This document shows positions 44,805-57,433 of a stretch of DNA of 64,000 nt, piece after piece. The stretch comes from Allodiplogaster sudhausi (taxonomy: Eukaryota > Nematoda > Chromadorea > Rhabditida > Diplogasteridae). Position numbers and translations under genes: made by a program. The notes under the pieces are model-generated. The model saw only the letters and a program-made list of their open reading frames with translations, was not told the DNA's origin and did not search any database. The stretch is from NCBI GenBank assembly GCA_945643635.1, contig CALZFC010000031.1:3655001-3719000 (forward strand). Reading direction: 5' to 3'. Every line of letters starts with the position of its first letter. The first letter of the stretch is position 1.

Positions 44805-44880
44805 TTCAATTTCTACTGATTATAGGAAGGACTCATTCATTCAGTTTTCTGAACTTTTAATCTCTTATTTTTGCTGCTAA

Positions 44881-47800
44881 AAGCCTAAAAGCGACCTTTG
44901 TACACCGTTCACACCCGACTTTTGTTTTAGAATTTATTTTGCGGGCTAGACATTCTAGAAAATAGCGCATACATAGAGATACCATGTAGAAAACTGTTCA
45001 ATTTCTAGTGATTATAGGAAGGACTCATTCATTCAGTTTTCTGAACTTTTCATCTCTTATTTTTGCTGCTAAAAGCGACCTTTGTACACCGTTCACACCC
45101 GACTTTTGTTTTAGAATTTATTTTGCGGGCTAGACATTCTAGAAAATAGCGCGTACATAGAGATACCATGTAGAAAACTGTTCAATTTCTAGTGATTATA
45201 GGAAGGACTCATTCATTCAGTTTTCTGAACTTTTCATCTCTTATTTTTGCTGCTAAAAGCGACCTTTGTACACCGTTCACACCCGACTTTTGTTTTAGAA
45301 TTTATTTTGCGGGCTAGACATTCTTGAAAATAGCGCGTACATAGAGATAACATGTAGAAAACTGTTCAATTTCTTGTGATTATAGGAAGGACTCAGTCAT
45401 TCAGGTTTCTGAACTTTTCATCTCTTATTTTTGCTGCTAAAAGCGACCTTTGTACCCGTTCACACCCGACTTTTGTTTTAGAATTTATTTTGCGGGCTAG
45501 ACATTCTAGAAAATAGCGCGTACATAGAGATACCATGTAAAAACTGTTCGATTTCTAGTGATTATAGGAAGGACTCATTCATTCAGTTTTCTGAACTTTT
45601 CATCTCTTATTTTTGCTGCTAAAAGCGACCTTTGTACACCGTTCACACCCGACTTTTGTTTTAGAATTTATTTTGCGGGCTAGACATTCTAGAAAATAGC
45701 GCATACATAGAGATACCATGTAAAAACTGTTCGATTTCTAGTGATTATAGGAAGGAATCATTCATTCAGTTTTCTGAACTTTTCATCTCTTATTTTTGCT
45801 GCTAAAAGCGACCTTTCTACACCGTTCACACCCGACTTTTGTTTTAGAATTTATTTTGCGGGCTAGACATTCTAGAAAATAGCGCGTACATAGAGATACC
45901 ATGTAGAAAACTGTTCAATTTCTAGTGATTATAAGAAGGACTCATTCATTCAGTTTTCTGAACTTTTCATCTCTTATTTTTGCTGCTAAAAGCGACCTTT
46001 GTACACCGTTCACACCCGAGTTTTGTTTTAGAATTTATTTTGCGGGCTAGACATTCTAGAAAATAGCGCATACATAGAGATACCATGTAGAAAACTGTTC
46101 AATTTCTAGTGATTATAGGAAGGACTCATTCATTCAGTTTTCTGAACTTTTCATCTCTTATTTTTGCTGCTAAAAGCGACCTTTGTACACCGTTCACACC
46201 CGACTTTTGTTTTAGAATTTATTTTGCGGGCTAGACATTCTTGAAAATAGCGCGTACATAGAGATACCATGTAGAAAACTGTTCAATTTCTAGTGATTAT
46301 AAGAAGGACTCATTCATTCAGTTTTCTGAACTTTTCATCTCTTATTTTTGCTGCTAAAAGCGACCTTTGTACACCGTTCACACCCGACTTTTGTTTTAGA
46401 ATTTATTTTGCGGGCTAGACATTCTAGAAAATAGCGCGTACATAGAGATACAATGTAGAAAACTGTTCAATTTCTAGTGATTATAGGAAGGACTCATTCA
46501 TTCAGTTTTCTGAACTTTTCATCTCTTATTTTTGCTGCTAAAAGCGACCTTTGTACACCGTTCACACCCGACTTTTGTTTTAGAATTTATTTTGCGGGCT
46601 AGACATTCTAGAAAATAGCGCGTACATAGAGATACCATGTTAAAACTGTTCGATTTCTAGTGATTATAGGAAGGACTCATTCATTCAGTTTTCTGAACTT
46701 TTCTTCTCTTATTTTTGCTGCTAAAAGCGACCTTTGTACACCGTTCACACCCGACTTTTGTTTTAGAATTTATTTTGCGGGCTAGACATTCTAGAAAATA
46801 GCGCATACATAGAGAAACCATGTAGAAAACTATTCAATTTCTAGTGATTATAAGAAGGACTCATTCATTCAGTTTTCTGAACTTTTCATCTCTTATTTTT
46901 GCTGCTAAAAGCGACCTTTGTACACCGTTTACGCCCGACTTTTGTTTTAGAATTTATTTTGCGGGCTAGACATTCTAGAAAATATCGCGTACATAGAGAT
47001 ACCATATAGAAAACTGTTCAATTTCTAGTGATTATAGGAAGGACTCATTCATTCAGTTTTCTGAACTTTTTATCTCTTATTTTTGCTGCTAAAAGCGACC
47101 TTTGTACACCGTTCACACCCGACTTTTGTTTTAGAATTTATTTTGCGGGCTAGACATTCTAGAAAATATCGTGTACATATAGATACCATATAGATAAACT
47201 GTTCAATTTCTAGTGATTATAGGAAGGACTCATTCATTCAGTTTTCTGAACTTTTCATCTCTTATTTTTGCTGCTAAAAGCGAACTTTGTACACCGTTTA
47301 CGCCCGACTTTTGTTTTAGAATTTATTTTGCGGGCCAGACATTCTTGAAAATAGCGCGTACATAGAGATACCATGTAGAGAACTGTTTAATTTCTTGTGA
47401 TTATAGGAAGGATTCATTCATTCAGTTTTCTGAACTTTTCATCTCTTATTTTTGCTGCTAAAAGCCTAAAAGCGACCTTTGTACACCGTTCACACCCGAC
47501 TTTTGTTTTAGAATTTATTTTGCGGGCTAGACATTCTAGAAAATAGCGCATACATAGAGATACCATGTAGAAAACTGTTCAATTTCTAGTGATTATAGGA
47601 AGGACTCATTCATTCAGTTTTCTGAACTTTTCATCTCTTATTTTTGCTGCTAAAAGCGACCTTTGTACACCGTTCACACCCGACTTTTGTTTTAGAATTT
47701 ATTTTGCGGGCTAGACATTCTAGAAAATAGCGCGTACATAGAGATACCATGTAGAAAACTGTTCAATTTCTAGTGATTATAGGAAGGACTCATTCATTCA

Positions 47801-50041
47801 GTTTTCTGAACTTTTCATCTCTTATTTTTGCTGCTAAAAGCGACCTTTGTACACCGTTCACACCCGACTTTTGTTTTAGAATTTATTTTGCGGGCTAGAC
47901 ATTCTTGAAAATAGCGCGTACATAGAGATAACATGTAGAAAACTGTTCAATTTCTTGTGATTATAGGAAGGACTCAGTCATTCAGGTTTCTGAACTTTTC
48001 ATCTCTTATTTTTGCTGCTAAAAGCGACCTTTGTACCCGTTCACACCCGACTTTTGTTTTAGAATTTATTTTGCGGGCTAGACATTCTAGAAAATAGCGC
48101 GTACATAGAGATACCATGTAAAAACTGTTCGATTTCTAGTGATTATAGGAAGGACTCATTCATTCAGTTTTCTGAACTTTTCATCTCTTATTTTTGCTGC
48201 TAAAAGCGACCTTTGTACACCGTTCACACCCGACTTTTGTTTTAGAATTTATTTTGCGGGCTAGACATTCTAGAAAATAGCGCATACATAGAGATACCAT
48301 GTAAAAAACTGTTCGATTTCTAGTGATTATAGGAAGGAATCATTCATTCAGTTTTCTGAACTTTTCATCTCTTATTTTTGCTGCTAAAAGCGACCTTTCT
48401 ACACCGTTCACACCCGACTTTTGTTTTAGAATTTATTTTGCGGGCTAGACATTCTAGAAAATAGCGCGTACATAGAGATACCATGTAGAAAACTGTTCAA
48501 TTTCTAGTGATTATAAGAAGGACTCATTCATTCAGTTTTCTGAACTTTTCATCTCTTATTTTTGCTGCTAAAAGCGACCTTTGTACACCGTTCACACCCG
48601 AGTTTTGTTTTAGAATTTATTTTGCGGGCTAGACATTCTAGAAAATAGCGCATACATAGAGATACCATGTAGAAAACTGTTCAATTTCTAGTGATTATAG
48701 GAAGGACTCATTCATTCAGTTTTCTGAACTTTTCATCTCTTATTTTTGCTGCTAAAAGCGACCTTTGTACACCGTTCACACCCGACTTTTGTTTTAGAAT
48801 TTATTTTGCGGGCTAGACATTCTTGAAAATAGCGCGTACATAGAGATACCATGTAGAAAACTGTTCAATTTCTAGTGATTATAAGAAGGACTCATTCATT
48901 CAGTTTTCTGAACTTTTCATCTCTTATTTTTGCTGCTAAAAGCGACCTTTGTACACCGTTCACACCCGACTTTTGTTTTAGAATTTATTTTGCGGGCTAG
49001 ACATTCTAGAAAATAGCGCGTACATAGAGATACAATGTAGAAAACTGTTCAATTTCTAGTGATTATAGGAAGGACTCATTCATTCAGTTTTCTGAACTTT
49101 TCATCTCTTATTTTTGCTGCTAAAAGCGACCTTTGTACACCGTTCACACCCGACTTTTGTTTTAGAATTTATTTTGCGGGCTAGACATTCTAGAAAATAG
49201 CGCGTACATAGAGATACCATGTTAAAACTGTTCGATTTCTAGTGATTATAGGAAGGACTCATTCATTCAGTTTTCTGAACTTTTCTTCTCTTATTTTTGC
49301 TGCTAAAAGCGACCTTTGTACACCGTTCACACCCGACTTTTGTTTTAGAATTTATTTTGCGGGCTAGACATTCTAGAAAATAGCGCATACATAGAGAAAC
49401 CATGTAGAAAACTATTCAATTTCTAGTGATTATAAGAAGGACTCATTCATTCAGTTTTCTGAACTTTTCATCTCTTATTTTTGCTGCTAAAAGCGACCTT
49501 TGTACACCGTTTACGCCCGACTTTTGTTTTAGAATTTATTTTGCGGGCTAGACATTCTAGAAAATATCGCGTACATAGAGATACCATATAGAAAACTGTT
49601 CAATTTCTAGTGATTATAGGAAGGACTCATTCATTCAGTTTTCTGAACTTTTTATCTCTTATTTTTGCTGCTAAAAGCGACCTTTGTACACCGTTCACAC
49701 CCGACTTTTGTTTTAGAATTTATTTTGCGGGCTAGACATTCTAGAAAATATCGTGTACATATAGATACCATATAGATAAACTGTTCAATTTCTAGTGATT
49801 ATAGGAAGGACTCATTCATTCAGTTTTCTGAACTTTTCATCTCTTATTTTTGCTGCTAAAAGCGAACTTTGTACACCGTTTACGCCCGACTTTTGTTTTA
49901 GAATTTATTTTGCGGGCCAGACATTCTTGAAAATAGCGCGTACATAGAGATACCATGTAGAGAACTGTTTAATTTCTTGTGATTATAGGAAGGATTCATT
50001 CATTCAGTTTTCTGAACTTTTCATCTCTTATTTTTGCTGCT
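44881..50041 (+). repeat. 14-monomer higher-order repeat, two copies (period 2581 bp)
   Basis: The 8-bp insertion making AAAGCCTAAAAGCG occurs only at 44881 and 47462, and all variant monomers between follow in the same order, including the rare CAGGTTTCTG (about 45402 and 47983). The copies differ by only a few bases, so the duplication is recent. Confidence 0.85.
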
Positions 50042-51340
50042 AAAAGCGACCTTTGTACACCGTTTACGCCCGACTTTTGTTTTAGAATTTATTTTGCGGG
50101 CTAGACATTCTAGAAAATATCGTGTACATAGAGATACCATATAGATAAACTGTTCAATTTCTAGTGATTATATTAAGGACTCATTCATTCAGTTTTCTGA
50201 ACTTTTCATCTCTTATTTTTGCTGCTAAAAGCGACCTTTGTACACCGTTTACGCCCGACTTTTGTTTTAGAATTTATTTTGCGGGCTAGACATTCTAGAA
50301 AATATCGTGTACATAGAGATACCATATAGATAAACTGTTCAATTTCTAGTGATTATAGGAAGGACTCATTCATTCAGTTTTCTGAACTTTTCATCTCTTA
50401 TTTTTGCTGCTAAAAGCGACCTTTGTACACCGTTCACACCCGACTTTTGTTTTAGAATTTATTTTGCGGGCTAGACATTCTAGAAAATATCGTGTACATA
50501 GAGATACCATGTAGAGAACTGTTTAATTTCTTGTGATTATAGGAAGGATTCATTCATTCAGTTTTCTGAACTTTTCATCTCTTATTTTTGCAGCTAAAAG
50601 CGACCTTTGTACCCGTTCACACCCGACTTTTGTTTTAGAATTTATTTTGCGGGCTAGACATTCTAGAAAATATCGCGTACATAGAGATACCATATAGATA
50701 AACTGTTCAATTTCTAGTGATTATAGGAAGGACTCATTCATTCAGTTTTCTGAACTTTTCATCTCTTATTTTTGCTGCTAAAAGCGACCTTTGTACCCGT
50801 TCACACCCGACTTTTGTTTTAGAATTTATTTTGCGGGCTAGACATTCTAGAAAATATCGCGTACATAGAGATACCATATAGATAAACTGTTCAATTTCTA
50901 GTGATTATAGGAAGGACTCATTCATTCAGTTTTCTGAACTTTTCATCTCTTATTTTTGCTGCTAAAAGCGACCTTTGTACACAGTTCACGCCCGACTTTT
51001 GTTTTAGAATTTATTTTGTTAGCTAGACATTCTTGAAAATAGCGCGTACATAGAGATAACATGTAGAAAACTGTTCAATTTCTTGTGATTATAGGAAGGA
51101 CTCAGTCATTCAGTTTTCTGAACTTTTCATCTCTTATTTTTGCTGCTAAAAGCGACCTTTGTACACAGTTCACGCCCGACTTTTGTTTTAGAATTTATTT
51201 TGCGGGCTCGACATTCTAGAAAATAGCGCGTACATAGAGATACCATGTAGAAAACTTTTTAATTTCTAGTGATTATAGGAAGGATTCATTCATTCAGTTT
51301 TCTGAACTTTTCATCTCTTATTTTTGCTGCAAAAAGCGAC

Positions 51341-54300
51341 CTCCTTTGTACCCGTTCACACCCGACTTTTGTTTTAGAATTTATTTTGCGGGCCAGACAT
51401 TCTTGAAAATAGCGCGTACATAGAGATAACATGTAGAAAACTGTTCAATTTCTAGTGATTATAGGAAGGACTCATTCATTCAGTTTTCTGAACTTTTCAT
51501 CTCTTATTTTTGTTGCTAAAAGCGACATTTGTACACCGTTTACGCCCGACTTTTGTTTTAGAATTTATTTTGCGGGCCAGACATTCTTGAAAATAGCGCG
51601 TGCATAGAGATAACATGTAGAAAACTGTTCAATTTCTTGTGATTATAGGAAGGACTCAGTCATTCAGTTTTCTGAACTTTTCATCTCTTATTTTTGTTGC
51701 TAAAAGCGACCTTTGTACACCGTTTACGCCCGACTTTTGTTTTAGAATTTATTTTGCGGGCCAGACATTCTTGAAAATAGCGCGTACATAGAGATAACAT
51801 GTAGAAAACTGTTCAATTTCTTGTGATTATAGGAAGGACTCAGTCATTCAGTTTTCTGAACTTTTCATCTCTTATTTTTGCTGCTAAAAGCGACCTCCTT
51901 TGTACCCGTTCACACCCGACTTTTGTTTTAGAATTTATTTTGCGGGCCAGACATTCTTGAAAATAGCGCGTACATAGAGATAACATGTAGAAAACTGTTC
52001 AATTTCTAGTGATTATAGGAAGGACTCATTCATTCAGTTTTCTGAACTTTTCATCTCTTATTTTTGTTGCTAAAAGCGACATTTGTACACCGTTTACGCC
52101 CGACTTTTGTTTTAGAATTTATTTTGCGGGCCAGACATTCTTGAAAATAGCGCGTACATAGAGATAACATGTAGAAAACTGTTCAATTTCTTGTGATTAT
52201 AGGAAGGACTCAGTCATTCAGTTTTCTGAACTTTTCATCTCTTATTTTTGTTGCTAAAAGCGACCTTTGTACACCGTTTACGCCCGACTTTTGTTTTAGA
52301 ATTTATTTTGCGGGCCAGACATTCTTGAAAATAGCGCGTACATAGAGATAACATGTAGAAAACTGTTCAATTTCTTGTGATTATAGGAAGGACTCAGTCA
52401 TTCAGTTTTCTGAACTTTTCATCTCTTATTTTTGCTGCTAAAAGCGACCTCCTTTGTACCCGTTCACACCCGACTTTTGTTTTAGAATTTATTTTGCGGG
52501 CCAGACATTCTTGAAAATAGCGCGTACATAGAGATAACATGTAGAAAACTGTTCAATTTCTTGTGATTATAGGAAGGACTCAGTCATTCAGTTTTCTGAA
52601 CTTTTCATCTCTTATTTTTGCTGCTAAAAGCGACCTTTGTACACCGTTTACGCCCGACTTTTGTTTTAGAATTTATTTTGCGGGCTAGACATTCTAGAAA
52701 ATATCGCGTACATAGAGATACCATATAGATAAACTGTTCAATTTCTAGTGATTATAGGAAGGACTCATACATTCAGTTTTCTGAACTTTTCATCTCTTAT
52801 TTTTGCTGCTAAAAGCGACCTTTGTACACCGTTTACGCCCGACTTTTGTTTTAGAATTTATTTTGCGGGCCAGACATTCTTGAAAATAGCGCGTACATAG
52901 AGATAACATGTAGAAAACTGTTCAATTTCTTGTGATTATAGGAAGGACTCAGTCATTCAGTTTTCTGAACTTTTCATCTCTTATTTTTGTTGCTAAAAGC
53001 GACCTTTGTACACCGTTTACGCCCGACTTTTGTTTTAGAATTTATTTTGCGGGCCAGACATTCTTGAAAATAGCGCGTACATAGAGATAACATGTAGAAA
53101 ACTGTTCAATTTCTTGTGATTATAGGAAGGACTCAGTCATTCAGTTTTCTGAACTTTTCATCTCTTATTTTTGCTGCTAAAAGCGACCTCCTTTGTACCC
53201 GTTCACACCCGACTTTTGTTTTAGAATTTATTTTGCGGGCTAGACATTCTAGAAAATAGCGCGTACATAGAGATACCATGTAGAAAACTGTTCAATTTCT
53301 AGTGATTATAGGAAGGACTCATTCATTCAGTTTTCTGAACTTTTCATCTCTTATTTTTGCTGCTAAAAGCGACCTTTGTACACCGTTCACACCCGACTTT
53401 TGTTTTAGAATTTATTTTGCGGGCTAGACATTCTAGAAAATAGCGCATACATAGAGATACCATATAGATAAACTGTTCAATTTCTAGTGATTATAGGAAG
53501 GACTCATTCATTCAGTTTTCTGAACTTTTCTTCTCTTATTTTTGCTGCTAAAAGCGACCTTTGTACACCGTTTACGCCCGACTTTTGTTTTAGAATTTAT
53601 TTTGCGGGCTAGACATTCTAGAAAATATCGCGTACATAGAGATACCATATAGATAAACTGTTCAATTTCTAGTGATTATAGGAAGGACTCATTCATTCAG
53701 TTTTCTGAACTTTTCATCTCTTATTTTTGCTGCTAAAAGCGACCTTTGTACACCGTTTACGCCCGACTTTTGTTTTAGAATTTATTTTGCGGGCTAGACA
53801 TTCTAGAAAATATCGCGTACATAGAGATACCATATAGATAAACTGTTCAATTTCTAGTGATTATAGGAAGGACTCATTCATTCAGTTTTCTGAACTTTTC
53901 ATCTCTTATTTTTGCTGCTAAAAGCGACCTTTGTACACCGTTTACGCCCGACTTTTGTTTTAGAATTTATTTTGCGGGCCAGACATTCTTGAAAATAGCG
54001 CGTACATAGAGATAACATGTAGAAAACTGTTCAATTTCTTGTGATTATAGGAAGGACTCAGTCATTCAGTTTTCTGAACTTTTCTTCTCTTATTTTTGCT
54101 GCTAAAAGCGACCTTTGTACACCGTTTACGCCCGACTTTTGTTTTAGAATTTATTTTGCGGGCCAGACATTCTTTAAAATAGCGCGTACATAGAGATACC
54201 ATGTAGAAAACTGTTCAATTTCTAGTGATTATAGGAAGGACTCATTCATTCAGTTTTCTGAACTTTTCTTCTCTTATTTTTGCTGCTAAAAGCGACCTTT

Positions 54301-57300
54301 GTACACCGTTCACACCCGACTTTTGTTTTAGAATTTATTTTGCGGGCCAGACATTCTTTAAAATAGCGCGTACATAGAGATACCATGTAGAAAACTGTTC
54401 AATTTCTAGTGATTATAGGAAGGACTCATTCATTCAGTTTTCTGAACTTTTCATCTCTTATTTTTGCTGCTAAAAGCGAACTTTGTACACCGTTTACGCC
54501 CGACTTTTGTTTTAGAATTTATTTTGCGGGCTAGACATTCTAGAAAATATCGCGTACATAGAGATACCATATAGATAAACTGTTCAATTTCTAGTGATTA
54601 TAGGAAGGACTCATTCATTCAGTTTTCTGAACTTTTCATCTCTTATTTTTGCTGCTAAAAGCGACCTTTGTACACCGTTTACGCCCGACTTTTGTTTTAG
54701 AATTTATTTTGCGGGCCAGACATTCTTGAAAATAGCGCGTACATAGAGATAACATGTAGAAAACTGTTCAATTTCTTGTGATTATAGGAAGGACTCAGTC
54801 ATTCAGTTTTCTGAACTTTTCTTCTCTTATTTTTGCTGCTAAAAGCGACCTTTGTACACCGTTTACGCCCGACTTTTGTTTTAGAATTTATTTTGCGGGC
54901 TAGACATTCTAGAAAATAGCGCGTACATAGAGATACCATGTAAAAAACTGTTCGATTTCTAGAGATTATAGGAAGGACTCATTCATTCAGTTTTCTGAAC
55001 TTTTCATCTCTTATTTTTGCTGCTAAAAGCGACCTTTGTACACCGTTCAAACCCGACTTTTGTTTTAGAATTTATTTTGCGGGCTAGACATTCTAGAAAA
55101 TAGCGCATACATAGAGATACCATGTAGAAAACTGTTCAATTTTTAGTGATTTTAGGAAGGACTCATTCATTCAGTTTTCTGAACTTTTCATCTCTTATTT
55201 TTGCTGCTAAAAGCGACCTTTGTACACCGTTTACGCCCGACTTTTGTTTTAGAATTTATTTTGCGGGCTAGACATTCTAGAAAATATCGCGTACATAGAG
55301 ATACCATATAGATAAACTGTTCAATGTCTAGTGATTATAGGAAGGACTCATTCATTCAGTTTTCTGAACTTTTCATCTCTTATTTTTGCTGCTAAAAGCG
55401 ACCTTTGTACACCGTTTACGCTCGACTTTTGTTTTAGAATTTATTTTGCGGGCCAGAAATTCTTGAAAATAGCGCGTACATAGAGATACCATGTAGAGAA
55501 CTGTTTAATTTCTTGTGATTATAGGAAGGCTTCATTCATTCAGTTTTCTGAACTTTTCATCTCTTATTTTTGCTGCTAAAAGCGAACTTTGTGCACCGTT
55601 TACGCCCGACTTTTGTTTTAGAATTTATTTTGCGGGCTAGACATTCTAGAAAATATCGCGTACATAGAGATAAGATATAGATAAACTGTTCAATTTCTAG
55701 TGATTATAGGAAGGACTCATTCATTCAGTTTTCTGAACTTTTCTTCTCTTATTTTTGCTGCTAAAAGCGACCTTTGTACACCGTTTACGCCCGACTTTTG
55801 TTTTAGAATTTATTTTGCGGGCTAGACATTCTTGAAAATAGCGCGTACATAGAGATACCATGTAGAAAACTGTTTAATTTCTTGTGATTATAGGAAGGAT
55901 TCATTCATTCAGTTTTCTGAACTTTTCATCTCTTATTTTTGCTGCTAAAAGCGACCTTTGTACACCGTTCACACCCGACTTTTGTTTTAGAATTTATTTT
56001 GCGGGCTAGACATTCTTGAAAATAGCGCGTACATAGAGATACCATGTAGAAAACTTTTTAATTTCTAGTGATTATAGGAAGGATTCATTCATTCAGTTTT
56101 CTGAACTTTTCATCTCTTATTTTTGCTGCAAAAAGCGACCTCCTTTGTACCCGTTCACACCCGACTTTTGTTTTAGAATTTATTTTGCGGGCCAGACATT
56201 CTTGAAAATAGCGCGTACATAGAGATAACATGTAGAAAACTGTTCAATTTCTAGTGATTATAGGAAGGACTCATTCATTCAGTTTTCTGAACTTTTCATC
56301 TCTTATTTTTGTTGCTAAAAGCGACATTTGTACACCGTTTACGCCCGACTTTTGTTTTAGAATTTATTTTGCGGGCCAGACATTCTTGAAAATAGCGCGT
56401 ACATAGAGATAACATGTAGAAAACTGTTCAATTTCTTGTGATTATAGGAAGGACTCAGTCATTCAGTTTTCTGAACTTTTCATCTCTTATTTTTGTTGCT
56501 AAAAGCGACCTTTGTACACCGTTTACGCCCGACTTTTGTTTTAGAATTTATTTTGCGGGCCAGACATTCTTGAAAATAGCGCGTACATAGAGATAACATG
56601 TAGAAAACTGTTCAATTTCTTGTGATTATAGGAAGGACTCAGTCATTCAGTTTTCTGAACTTTTCATCTCTTATTTTTGCTGCTAAAAGCGACCTCCTTT
56701 GTACCCGTTCACACCCGACTTTTGTTTTAGAATTTATTTTGCGGGCCAGACATTCTTGAAAATAGCGCGTACATAGAGATAACATGTAGAAAACTGTTCA
56801 ATTTCTTGTGATTATAGGAAGGACTCAGTCATTCAGTTTTCTGAACTTTTCATCTCTTATTTTTGCTGCTAAAAGCGACCTTTGTACACCGTTTACGCCC
56901 GACTTTTGTTTTAGAATTTATTTTGCGGGCTAGACATTCTAGAAAATATCGCGTACATAGAGATACCATATAGATAAACTGTTCAATTTCTAGTGATTAT
57001 AGGAAGGACTCATTCATTCAGTTTTCTGAACTTTTCATCTCTTATTTTTGCTGCTAAAAGCGACCTTTGTACACCGTTTACGCCCGACTTTTGTTTTAGA
57101 ATTTATTTTGCGGGCCAGACATTCTTGAAAATAGCGCGTACATAGAGATAACATGTAGAAAACTGTTCAATTTCTTGTGATTATAGGAAGGACTCAGTCA
57201 TTCAGTTTTCTGAACTTTTCATCTCTTATTTTTGCTGCTAAAAGCGACCTTTGTACACCGTTTACGCCCGACTTTTGTTTTAGAATTTATTTTGCGGGCC

Positions 57301-57433
57301 AGACATTCTTGAAAATAGCGCGTACATAGAGATAACATGTAGAAAACTGTTCAATTTCTTGTGATTATAGGAAGGACTCAGTCATTCAGTTTTCTGAACT
57401 TTTCATCTCTTATTTTTGCTGCTAAAAGCGACC
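51341..57433 (+). repeat. Trimer (554 bp) and 23-mer (4245 bp) higher-order structure
   Basis: The marker GACCTCCTTTGTACCC occurs with its CTCC at 51341, 51895, 52449, 53188, 56140, 56694 and 57433. Spacings are 554, 554 and 739 in the first group and 554 and 739 in the second. Groups are offset by 4245 bp, i.e. 23 monomers. Other markers farther on (GCTCGAC at 55421 and 58928) repeat at 3507 bp, 19 monomers, so the second copy has lost about four. Confidence 0.78.
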
